A DNA stretch of 9,123 nt, from contig JANYBE010000084.1 in the NCBI GenBank assembly GCA_025360945.1, forward strand, positions 1 to 9,123. Direction: 5' to 3'. This stretch comes from Rhizobacter sp. (GTDB taxonomy: Bacteria > Pseudomonadota > Gammaproteobacteria > Burkholderiales > Burkholderiaceae_C). Positions 1-6,305 of this stretch are shown in pieces. Made by a program: the position numbers and the translations under genes. Under the pieces are notes generated by a model. The model was not told where the DNA came from. It ran no database searches and saw only the letters and a program-made list of their open reading frames with translations. Numbering within the stretch: position 1 is the first letter of the stretch; every line of letters begins with the position of its first letter.

Positions 1-299
1 ACCTTGCGGCGCTCGTCGGTGATGTAGATCGCCGACATCGCCAGGTCGGCGCGCCTGGATACCAGCGCCGGAATCAGACCCTTGAAGTCGATGTCTATCC
101 ACTCGATCCTGCGCCCCATCGCCGACGCCAGCGCCTCGGCGAGCTCGATGTCGAAACCGGTGCGCTTGCCGTCCTTGACGAACTCCATCGGGGGGAACGT
201 CGCGTCGGTCACGACCCGCAATGCCTCCTGGGCATGCACCGTGGACCAGGGCAGCAACAGGGAAGCGGCAGCGAGCAAAACGGAGCGGCGCAGGTTCAT
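1..299 (-). CDS. Amino-acid-type ABC transporter substrate-binding protein, N-terminal part (cut by window edge)
   Basis: Reading the minus strand from the ATG at 299-297 gives 99 residues that run off the left edge. Residues 1-23 form a signal peptide: the charged start MNLRR, a Leu/Ala-rich core, and a likely cleavage after VHA-Q. The mature part begins with LRVVTDATFPPMEF, then a KDGKRTGFDIELAEALA stretch, an FKGLIPAL stretch and an RADLAMSAIYITDERR stretch. These follow in order the start of bacterial extracellular solute-binding protein family 3 (polar amino acid or opine binding proteins such as HisJ or GlnH). The product would bind a small polar ligand in the periplasm and deliver it to an ABC permease. 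The specificity cannot be read from this part. Upstream of the start lies a modest AGAGG about 9 bases away. A decayed integrase fragment begins just beyond, so its native promoter region may have been disturbed. Confidence 0.85.
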   Translation of the reverse strand, partial: MNLRRSVLLAAASLLLPWSTVHAQEALRVVTDATFPPMEFVKDGKRTGFDIELAEALASAMGRRIEWIDIDFKGLIPALVSRRADLAMSAIYITDERRK

Positions 300-338
300 G
301 GCTCAGGCCTCTAAGTGGTGTGGCTAAAGCCCCGGATT

Positions 339-502
339 CTGCACGCTCCGCGTCGGTGCGAATTCAAGTCCTGGTTCTATCGATACAAGCTGTTCGGGAA
401 GACGGCCAAGATCAGTTTGGGGCCGTACCCAACTGTCTCGCTCTCAGCGGCGCGGAAGCGAGCGTGGGAAGAGGCCGAAAGCTGGCGGTCGGTGGTGTTT
501 GA
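339..502 (+). pseudogene. Tyrosine integrase remnant (DUF4102-type arm-binding domain)
   Basis: Between about 357 and 480 one plus-strand frame encodes a segment running from FKSWFYRYKLFGKTAKISLG through PYPTVSLSAARKRAWEEA. This is the hallmark of the N-terminal arm-binding domain (DUF4102) of P4-like/tRNA-targeting tyrosine integrases, whose usual pattern is KSWxxRYxxxGKxxxxxLGxYPxxSLxxARxxA. A full integrase has about 400 residues; here neither the start of the domain nor the core-binding or catalytic domain is visible. After the EEA residues the similarity seems to switch frame: a second frame reads RKLAVGGV and then hits a stop at 500-502, where intact members have a LLAxGxDP-like stretch. 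I read this as a frameshift followed by loss of everything downstream. It marks an old site-specific integration at the left edge of the accessory segment. The exact ends of the remnant are approximate. Confidence 0.65.
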
Positions 503-599
503 CCAAAGACGACAGCACCGCCGTCAATGCACACCATGTCGACGTTCTTGCGGAACGCTGGGGCTCAATCCAAAGATCCGCCAACGAGTCGACGGTCCC

Positions 600-1727
600 T
601 CACTTGGCCACGACCGGGCCAGGCGTCCTACTCCCCAATCTCTTCAACCCGCTACCCGCCGCAAGCTCCACGCGATCTTGACGATCGTGCAAGACCAGCC
701 CGTACAACGCCGAAACCGCGCGCGCAAAGGCGATGTTGTCGCCGGTCCGGAACAGCCCGCTGATGCCCAGCTCCTTGAATGACACGTAGCCGACCAGAAC
801 GATAGGATGCCGGCTGTACCGGTTCATTTCGACCACGGCGTCGGACAGCGGCACGTCATCGAAGACTGCCTCGCTGCGCCGCCACGCCATCAGTTGATCG
901 ACGTGCGGCCGGTCCATCTGCATGGTCACGCGCTGCGCGCCCTTGGCGGCCTCGCCGCCTAGCTCACTGAAACGCAATCGATCCCCAGGCTTCAAGAGAA
1001 CCGGTCGCGCCTCCGGCGCCTTAAAGCTCTCTCCGCTTGCTGCGCGAACTCTCACCTGTCCCTCGATCAGAGTCACGTCCAATGCGTTGCTGCCGATCTC
1101 GCTGGTGGGGGTGAGTCGCACGGAAAACACCGTACCGAGTGCCACCACCTCGCGATCGCCTACCTGCACGACAAATGGCCGGCAGGGATCCTTGGCAACC
1201 TCGAACAGCACCTCGCCTTCTTCGACTATCACCGTGCGCTGCGCTGAGGCCAGCGCCGCTCGCACGCGAGTGGAGGTGTTCAGCGAGATGCGCGTGCCGT
1301 CCTTCAGAATCACCGTCCTCAGTTCCCCCACGTTGGTGGCGTAGGTGTCGTTGGCTTGCCAGGGCTGCATCACCGCCAGGAGGGCTGCCACGGCCAAGCC
1401 TGCCAGGGCGACTCCGACCGCCCGCCGGATCCGCCGGGTTGGCCAAGGCTTGTTCTGTGCCTCAGCACCAACCTTCGCAGCGGTCGCGTAGTCCCGTAGT
1501 GTGACGCGGGCAACGTCTTGCCAGGTATCCGTGCAGCGCTCGAAGGCCACGCGGTGCGCTTCCGATCGTGCCTGCCACGCGAGGCATTCACGCCCCATCT
1601 GGCTCGAACGCTCGGGGCCGTGCAAGCGGGCTATCCAGACGGCAGCTTCGGCAGCGATCTCCGGTGTCACTATGCCGCGCGCATCTCGAGACTCGCCCCG
1701 CCCGGCAGGCGCCTGGGGCTGCTGCAC
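600..1727 (-). CDS. FecR-family anti-sigma / sigma regulator, inner-membrane protein
   Basis: This 375-residue protein has the standard three-part FecR layout. Residues about 25-64 (AAVWIARL, then CLAWQARSEAHRVAFE) match the DUF4880 N-terminal domain that binds the ECF sigma factor in the cytoplasm. Residues about 102-121 form one transmembrane helix. Residues about 126-229 are the periplasmic FecR domain (YATNVGELRTVILKDGTRISLN, then VEEGEVLFEVAKD and FVVQVGDREVVALGTVFSV). Residues about 275-355 match the C-terminal STN-like/DUF4974 region. FecR proteins normally receive a signal from an outer-membrane TonB-dependent receptor and control the adjacent FecI sigma. The start is GTG at 1727-1725, supported by GGAGGG (plus-strand 1737-1742) 9 bases upstream, which lies inside the end of the sigma gene. 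The sigma stop is 2 bases away, so translation is probably coupled. No receptor gene follows; the next thing downstream is the integrase remnant. Confidence 0.9.
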   Translation of the reverse strand: MQQPQAPAGRGESRDARGIVTPEIAAEAAVWIARLHGPERSSQMGRECLAWQARSEAHRVAFERCTDTWQDVARVTLRDYATAAKVGAEAQNKPWPTRRIRRAVGVALAGLAVAALLAVMQPWQANDTYATNVGELRTVILKDGTRISLNTSTRVRAALASAQRTVIVEEGEVLFEVAKDPCRPFVVQVGDREVVALGTVFSVRLTPTSEIGSNALDVTLIEGQVRVRAASGESFKAPEARPVLLKPGDRLRFSELGGEAAKGAQRVTMQMDRPHVDQLMAWRRSEAVFDDVPLSDAVVEMNRYSRHPIVLVGYVSFKELGISGLFRTGDNIAFARAVSALYGLVLHDRQDRVELAAGSGLKRLGSRTPGPVVAK

Positions 1728-1729
1728 CG

Positions 1730-2209
1730 CTACCAGCCCTCCATCCAGCTCGTGACCTGCAGCGTGGCCTTGGCGACGTGCTTTTCCACCGTGCTAATGC
1801 TCAACTGATGGCGCTGGGCGATCTGCTGGTAACTCATGCCGTCGACTCGGTGAGCCAGGAAGATGTCGCGGGTCTTCTCATTCAGACGACCCAGGCACAC
1901 GCTCAGGCGTGCGACGCGCTCCCGGGCCAGAACCACGGCTTCGGCGGTGGGAGTGGCGTCGATGAGGACCACCTCGTCGAGCAGGACTTCCTCGCCGTGG
2001 TTCACGCGCATGCGGTGCGTGTCGATCGACAGGTTCAACGCCGTGCGCATCAGGAACGCCTCGGGTTTGGCAACGGCTCGCTCGCGTTCATAACAGGCCA
2101 GCCGAATCCAGGCTTCCTGCACCAGATCGTCCGCGTCGTGCGCCGACCGTCCTCGGCGCATCAGGGCGGCCCGGACGCGGGAGAAGGCGGCTTGCCAGTT
2201 GGTGGCCAT
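1730..2209 (-). CDS. FecI-like ECF RNA polymerase sigma factor
   Basis: From the ATG at 2209 the product has 159 residues, typical for FecI-type ECF sigmas. Residues about 10-70 are region 2, with the family signature DADDLVQEAWIRLA (25-38) and the PEAFLMRTALNLSIDTHRM stretch that contacts the -10 element. Residues about 105-152 are region 4: LNEKTRDIFLAHRVDG, then a helix-turn-helix reading MSYQQIAQRHQLSISTVEKHV, which recognises the -35 element. The frame stays open to 2308, but the extra 33 residues overlap the preceding gene and look like no sigma, so I prefer 2209. The preceding 220-aa gene stops 7 bases before this start and no strong Shine-Dalgarno is visible, suggesting coupled translation. 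The FecR-like partner follows after 2 bases. It probably directs RNA polymerase to a small regulon when released or activated by FecR. The target promoter is unknown. Confidence 0.9.
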   Translation of the reverse strand: MATNWQAAFSRVRAALMRRGRSAHDADDLVQEAWIRLACYERERAVAKPEAFLMRTALNLSIDTHRMRVNHGEEVLLDEVVLIDATPTAEAVVLARERVARLSVCLGRLNEKTRDIFLAHRVDGMSYQQIAQRHQLSISTVEKHVAKATLQVTSWMEGW

Positions 2210-2216
2210 CGGTAGC

Positions 2217-2879
2217 TCAGCCGACCGACCCTGGGAAGTGATGCCGAGACCGAGAGTCCACTTGCGCTGTGGCGTCCAAGCGAAACGGTGCGATCTTCCG
2301 CTCGGCACGCTTCAAATCGCCAATGACGAACGAGCGGGCCGCTTCCAGGTCGTTGAACGGTCCGTGCCGGGCGACCGCCAACGACACGCGGTACTGCAGT
2401 CGCTTCGCGGCGCCTTCGCTTGCGTAAACGATTCGCTGGCGCATCGACACCCTCACTGGAGGGCGGAACTGAGGATCGGCGGCGCCCGTTCGCTGGGACA
2501 CCGCACGGCGCGTACGGCTCACAGGTCTGGCAGCAGGCGGCGCTCCAAGAGATACCGTGCTCGGGAATGCCCTCCTCAAGGCCGCAGCGTCCATGCCGGG
2601 CTCGCTGACGACAGACCCGATGCACTCCACGTCTCGCAACTGGAGATCGTCGAACACCTCCGCCCACCCCGTTGTGGCTGGCTCGTGCGCGGGCCAAGCG
2701 CCCAGCACTTCGCATTGGCTGTCGGAGAGCACACCGAATGCCCACAGTACTGTGCCGGAAGACGCGACGCCGTCCTTCTCCGACTGAACAGGAAGGGCTT
2801 CGAAGCGCACGAGGCAGTATCGACAGCACAGCGGAACGGACCGCCATGCGGCATTGCTTGCTAAGAGGTCATCGTTCAT
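2217..2879 (-). CDS. Mutator/IS256-type transposase-derived protein, shortened and apparently catalytically dead
   Basis: The ATG at 2879-2877 has GGAG 6 bases upstream and opens a 220-residue protein. By eye its order of motifs follows IS256/Mutator transposases. Residues about 45-62 (VLWAFGVLSDSQCEVLGAW) match the usual VAxGVxxxGxREVLGxW strand pair. Residues 71-93 (GWAEVFDDLQLRDVECIGSVVSE) match FWxxVLxxLxxRGVxDVxxVxxD. Residues 96-109 match the MxxAIxxxFPxxxV stretch, and 148-192 (RQRIVYASE, HGPFNDLEAARSFVIGDLKR) match the RRIxYTTNxIES, RGxFPxDEAAxKLLYLAxRN tail. In this reading the catalytic residues are missing: the first Asp lies in the RFEAL segment, the second is Glu93, and the Glu of NxIES is Ala. 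The zinc-like C-x2-H region and the long middle part are gone; full enzymes have about 400 residues. No terminal inverted repeats were seen nearby. The good Shine-Dalgarno and 7-base gap to the sigma gene suggest a kept, possibly domesticated gene. A decaying pseudogene is the alternative. Confidence 0.6.
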   Translation of the reverse strand: MNDDLLASNAAWRSVPLCCRYCLVRFEALPVQSEKDGVASSGTVLWAFGVLSDSQCEVLGAWPAHEPATTGWAEVFDDLQLRDVECIGSVVSEPGMDAAALRRAFPSTVSLGAPPAARPVSRTRRAVSQRTGAADPQFRPPVRVSMRQRIVYASEGAAKRLQYRVSLAVARHGPFNDLEAARSFVIGDLKRAERKIAPFRLDATAQVDSRSRHHFPGSVG

Positions 2880-2947
2880 GACTTGCTCCAAACCAAACGT
2901 GCGTCGACCCAGGTATCGCATCGATCGTCGGGTCGGTGCCCAAGACA

Positions 2948-2963
2948 CTTGCCCAGACGCAAG
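2948..2963. promoter_or_regulatory. Inverted repeat 1 in divergent intergenic region
   Basis: The arms CTTGC and GCAAG are separated by 6 bases. It lies between the divergent transposase-derived gene and the XRE gene. It has the same 6-base spacer as the other two repeats here. Such a short repeat could arise by chance, so an operator role is only a suggestion. Confidence 0.3.
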
Positions 2964-2977
2964 CGATTTTCGCATAG

Positions 2978-2993
2978 TCCAACTTCGCTTGGA
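2978..2993. promoter_or_regulatory. Inverted repeat 2 in divergent intergenic region
   Basis: The arms TCCAA and TTGGA are separated by the 6 bases CTTCGC. Its centre is 30 bp from that of repeat 1 and 23 bp from that of repeat 3. It is a candidate XRE binding site between two divergent promoters, with weak support on its own. Confidence 0.3.
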
Positions 2994-2997
2994 AGCT

Positions 2998-3019
2998 CGG
3001 CAACCAACACAGGTTGCCG
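2998..3019. promoter_or_regulatory. Perfect 8-bp inverted repeat abutting the XRE start codon
   Basis: The arms CGGCAACC and GGTTGCCG are perfect complements around a 6-base centre (AACACA). The right arm ends at 3019 and the ATG of the XRE gene begins at 3020. The only Shine-Dalgarno-like bases (AGG at 3011-3013) fall at the junction of the centre and the right arm. This could be a DNA operator for autorepression by the XRE protein, or an RNA hairpin that hides the ribosome site. The sequence cannot tell these apart. Confidence 0.55.
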
Positions 3020-3301
3020 ATGTCCAAGCCGCTCCACTCCGCCGCCTACTCACTCTTCATTGAGGAGTTGCGAGCGGCTCGCGACCGAGTCGGCGTGAGC
3101 CAGAAGGAATTGGCGGCGCGGATCGGAGAGGATCAGACGTTCGTCAGCAAATGCGAACGCGGGGTGCGTCGCCTGGATGTAGTGGAATTGAAGCGTTGGA
3201 CCGATGCGCTTGGCGTGGGCCTGATCGACTTTGTGAAGTTGCTCGATCACCGTCTGGATAGGAACCAAGCCCTTAAGCCGCTACGGCGGCCTAAGAACTA
3301 G
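3020..3301 (+). CDS. Small XRE-family helix-turn-helix regulator
   Basis: From the ATG at 3020 the product has 93 residues and is almost entirely one DNA-binding domain. Residues about 12-62 form the lambda-repressor-like HTH: FIEELRAARDRVGVSQKELA, then RIGEDQTFVSKCERGVRRLD and VVELKRWTDALGV. The VSQKELAARIG helix and the TFVSKCERG recognition helix are textbook XRE. There is no ligand or oligomerisation domain, only a short basic tail (LKPLRRPKN). A TTG two codons upstream is possible, but the ATG leaves the residue pattern intact. It is divergent from the transposase-derived gene / sigma / fecR unit, with 140 bases between the two starts. A protein of this kind would plausibly repress or activate one or both divergent promoters. 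Solitary 90-residue XRE proteins also occur in toxin-antitoxin pairs and phages, but no toxin gene is adjacent here. Confidence 0.85.
   Translation: MSKPLHSAAYSLFIEELRAARDRVGVSQKELAARIGEDQTFVSKCERGVRRLDVVELKRWTDALGVGLIDFVKLLDHRLDRNQALKPLRRPKN
3272..3295 (+). terminator. Strong hairpin with UACG tetraloop at the end of the XRE gene
   Basis: The arms CTTAAGCCGC and GCGGCCTAAG pair over 10 positions with a single A-C mismatch. The loop is TACG closed by C-G, a member of the extra-stable UNCG tetraloops. It overlaps the last codons of the XRE gene, whose stop is at 3299-3301. There is no following T-run on either strand, so it is not a classical intrinsic terminator. It may protect the transcript's 3' end or only slow the polymerase. 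Confidence 0.4.
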
Positions 3302-3518
3302 GTACGGAGCAGGCTTTCTGAGCATAGCCCTCGAGTCGTTGGCTGAAGTCTGGACGCCGACCTGCCTCAGCATTGCTCTCGTAATCAGGCCAACATGCTG
3401 GAACGTTTTCCGTGCGCGAGGTCGGTTGGCGGGTGCCTACGGGATCCGACCGACGCAATGGCGCAACGCCTGCGCGCGAAGTTCGATGCGCGGTCGCTGC
3501 GCTGATGGCGGCGATCTC
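3302..3518. other. Stretch without a recognisable gene
   Basis: Neither strand shows a frame here with a recognisable domain, and there is no RNA gene or clear repeat. The minus-strand frame crossing it (3836 down to 3291) has an Arg/Ala/Ser-rich product typical of an antisense shadow. I read it as decayed junction sequence between the accessory segment and the urease region. Confidence 0.5.
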
Positions 3519-3707
3519 GCACGAGCCGGCGGCCCTGCACCTGGCCCACTGCCCGAAGCCATCGCCGCATGCCAGGGCAAGACCGCGGGCACGCAGGTGC
3601 GCTTGAGCGGCCGCAACGGCGAATCGTTCACTGGCGCGTGTCAGTTGATCAACGGCGTGCTCGCGGCGCGGCCGGCCGGCAACGCAGGCCCGTCGCCGCG
3701 CCGATAA
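3519..3707 (+). pseudogene. 3' remnant of a small Cys-containing, probably exported protein gene
   Basis: The frame ending at the TAA of 3705-3707 reads LPEAIAACQGKTAG, then TQVRLSGRNGESFTGACQLI and NGVLAARPAG. This matches my memory of the C-terminal core of small exported proteobacterial proteins carrying a PEAxxACxGKxxG motif, then a beta hairpin and a second Cys (GxC). Such proteins start with a signal peptide. Here the sequence before about 3519 loses any such character, so the 5' part is missing or scrambled. The stop lies 8 bases before the ureG start and sits inside the palindrome at 3697-3715. In an intact genome this gene may have been an in-operon neighbour of ureG, but I cannot show that. 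An intact but divergent short gene is less likely, because no start with a ribosome site is seen. Confidence 0.45.
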
Positions 3708-3715
3708 TCGGCGCG
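3697..3715. promoter_or_regulatory. Perfect 19-base palindrome abutting the ureG start codon
   Basis: The arms CGCGCCGAT and ATCGGCGCG flank a single central A. In RNA this would fold as an 8-bp stem with the loop UAA, which is also the stop codon of the upstream remnant. The last base of the right arm is immediately before the ureG ATG, and no Shine-Dalgarno is present. It could be an operator or a translation-limiting hairpin. Confidence 0.5.
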
Positions 3716-4363
<648 letters not shown>

Positions 4364-4372
4364 TCCGCTGGC

Positions 4373-5278
4373 TCAGGCAGGCAAGGGCTGCTCGCCGCCG
4401 AGCGCATCGATCAGGTCTGGGATCAGCTGACGCAGCTCGCCAGTGGCGATTGCGGCGTCGGCATCGAAGGCTTCGTCCTTGCCCGGCTTACTGCCCTCGA
4501 ACACACCGTCGACAAACGCGATCTTCTTGACCTGCATCGTCTCGGTCAGCAGGAACGACACGCGGCCCTGCCAGGTGAGCGCCAGTTTGGTCGGCAGCTT
4601 GCCCTCGGCCACGTAGCGGCGGACCTCCTCGGTGTCCAGCGGGTGGCGCGCGTAGCGCACGACCGACTTCATCTCGTCGGCCGACTTGAGCTCGCATTCG
4701 CGATCCACCGTGAAGGCCGGCGGCGGTTCGCCGCTGGCGAGCCAGCGCGTCATCGCCACCGCTGCAGACTCGACCGTGGCGACATGGTTGATGCTCAGGC
4801 CCTCGAAACACTTGACGAGCAGCGTCACGACCTCGTCGGCGCGCGCCGGGCTGCTGGCGTCAATCAGCAGCAGCATGTGCTGCGCGTCGATCCAGACATT
4901 GATGGCGGCCTGCTTGGTGAAGGCCTGCGGCAGCAGTTCGAGCACCGCATCTTCCTTCAGCTCCTTCTTCTGCTTCTTGCCGGGTTTGCGCCCGGTGGTC
5001 TTCTCGATCTGCGCGGCCATCTCGTCGACGCGGCGCTTCACGACAGTGCCAGGCAGCACCATGTGCTCGGTCGCAAACTTCAACAGCAACTGGCCGGCGA
5101 CGACCTCGGCGAGCGGGCCGTGCGCCACGCCGCGTGGTTCGACCCAGCCGACGGAGGTTGGCTGGGTCGCGCCGCATTCCACAAAACGCGCCTTCGCGAG
5201 GCTCACTTGCATTTGCGCGGCGCTGACCGACCAGCCAGCCGCAATGCGATACACGATCAGGTTCTTGAACAAGGACAA
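4373..5278 (-). CDS. rdgC: Recombination-associated protein RdgC
   Basis: The 301-residue product matches RdgC over its full usual length (about 300). The start FKNLIVYRI is the family signature, followed by GWVEPRG near residue 45, the LLLKFATEHMVLPGTVVKR region, and the conserved EKTTGRKPGKKQKKELKEDA segment. RdgC forms a ring-shaped dimer that binds DNA without sequence preference and limits RecA access. In Neisseria it affects pilin antigenic variation. No ATG is available: TTG at 5278 or the second TTG at 5272 must start the gene. A GAGAAG sits 8 bases from the second TTG and only 2 from the first, so 5272 (299 residues, starting MFKNL) is the better choice on spacing. The outer limit is given here. 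The sppA-operon terminator lies directly upstream, so rdgC must have its own promoter or rely on read-through. The tail converges on ureG. Confidence 0.95.
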   Translation of the reverse strand: MSLFKNLIVYRIAAGWSVSAAQMQVSLAKARFVECGATQPTSVGWVEPRGVAHGPLAEVVAGQLLLKFATEHMVLPGTVVKRRVDEMAAQIEKTTGRKPGKKQKKELKEDAVLELLPQAFTKQAAINVWIDAQHMLLLIDASSPARADEVVTLLVKCFEGLSINHVATVESAAVAMTRWLASGEPPPAFTVDRECELKSADEMKSVVRYARHPLDTEEVRRYVAEGKLPTKLALTWQGRVSFLLTETMQVKKIAFVDGVFEGSKPGKDEAFDADAAIATGELRQLIPDLIDALGGEQPLPA

Positions 5279-5300
5279 CTCTTCTCGGAAAACTTCTTGG

Positions 5301-5323
5301 GGAAAAAGGCGCGGTGCTGCGCC
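5301..5323 (-). terminator. Intrinsic terminator of the rluC-sppA operon
   Basis: On the minus strand a GGCGC / GCGCC stem with the 6-base loop AGCACC is followed directly by TTTTT (A-run at 5303-5307 on the plus strand). It starts 10 bases after the sppA stop at 5334. It separates that operon from rdgC, which starts about 25 bases further on. Confidence 0.7.
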
Positions 5324-5333
5324 CGGGGGAAAA

Positions 5334-6293
5334 TCAGCGGATCGTCGTCGCCGCGCTCTGGACGGCCTTCACCGCACCGGCGCCGATGGCGGCGCCCAAG
5401 CGCTTCGCGAGTCGCTCGGCGACGTTTTCCTTGGGCGTGTAGTCGACCACCTCTGCGGCCTTAACGACCTCGCGCGCGACGAAGTCCAGATTGCCCAGGT
5501 GATCGACCAGGCCCATCGCGAGCGCCTGTTCGCCGTTCCAGAACAGGCCGCTGAACATCTCCGGCGTCTCCTTCAGACGCTTGCCGCGGCCTTGGCGGAC
5601 GGTCGCGATGAACTGCTGATGGATCTGGTCCAGCGTGGCCTGGAGGTAGCCGCGCTGCCTGTCCGTCAGCGGCGAGAACGGATCGCCGATGCCCTTGTTC
5701 TCGCCCGCGGTCAACAAACGCCGCTCGATGCCGAGCTTGTCCATCAGACCGGTGGCGCCAAAGCTGTCCATCAGCACGCCGATCGAGCCGACGACCGAGG
5801 CCTTGTCGGCGTAGATCTCGTCGGCTGCGACCGCGATGTAGTACGCGCCCGAGGCGCAAGTGTCTTCGACGACGGCGTAGACCTTCTTGTTGTGCAGCTT
5901 CTTCAGGCGGCGGATCTCGTCGTTGATGATCCCGGCCTGCACCGGGCTGCCGCCGGGCGAGTTGATGCGCAGCACGATGGCCTGCGCGTCTGCGTCCTCG
6001 AACGCGCTCTTGATGCCGGGCACGAGGTTCTCGGCGCTGGCCTCGGCGCCGGCCGCGATCTCGCCGCGCACTTCGATCAGCGCCGTGTGCGGGCCGCTGG
6101 GCGCATTGCTGTGCCCCCGCGTGGCGAACAGCGCGAACGCGACGATCGCGAACAGTGCCAGCCAAACGAGGCGGAAAAAGTTGCGCCAGCGGCGCTCGCT
6201 TCGGCGATCGTTCAGCAGCTCGCGCGCGAGCTTCTCGGCCGTAGCACTCCACACCGGCGCGGCTGCCGGCAGTTGATCTTCAGAGGTCGTCAT
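5334..6293 (-). CDS. sppA: S49-family signal peptide peptidase (SppA-like), membrane-anchored
   Basis: This 319-residue protein belongs to the short, single-domain class of SppA peptidases. After a polar 38-residue N-terminus, residues about 39-58 form one transmembrane helix (FFRLVWLALFAIVAFALFA) that places the catalytic part in the periplasm. The S49 core follows: VLRINSPGGSP (107-117), which forms the oxyanion region, then VVEDTCASGAYYIA with the nucleophile at Ser148. The general-base Lys200 is in AGENKGIGDPFSPL. The spacing of about 52 residues between Ser and Lys agrees with Bacillus SppA (Ser147/Lys199). These enzymes degrade leftover signal peptides and other membrane-associated peptides. 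It is the last gene of the rluC operon, 12 bases after the Rieske gene, and an intrinsic terminator follows. No strong Shine-Dalgarno is visible (only CCCTCTG before the ATG). Confidence 0.93.
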   Translation of the reverse strand: MTTSEDQLPAAAPVWSATAEKLARELLNDRRSERRWRNFFRLVWLALFAIVAFALFATRGHSNAPSGPHTALIEVRGEIAAGAEASAENLVPGIKSAFEDADAQAIVLRINSPGGSPVQAGIINDEIRRLKKLHNKKVYAVVEDTCASGAYYIAVAADEIYADKASVVGSIGVLMDSFGATGLMDKLGIERRLLTAGENKGIGDPFSPLTDRQRGYLQATLDQIHQQFIATVRQGRGKRLKETPEMFSGLFWNGEQALAMGLVDHLGNLDFVAREVVKAAEVVDYTPKENVAERLAKRLGAAIGAGAVKAVQSAATTIR

Positions 6294-6305
6294 CAGAGGG
6301 CCGAA

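Noticed and set aside
345..385. A T-loop-like stretch near the integrase remnant suggesting a tRNA end
   Set aside because: No acceptor stem, anticodon arm or proper GGTTCGA loop can be assembled; the bases belong to the integrase frame.
1568..2215. A 215-codon plus-strand frame opposite the sigma factor
   Set aside because: The ECF sigma factor on the other strand has unmistakable regions 2 and 4; this frame shows no motif.
2217..3301. An intact insertion sequence carrying the transposase-like gene
   Set aside because: No terminal inverted repeats or target-site duplication were seen. The gene is half the family length and lacks the catalytic acids.
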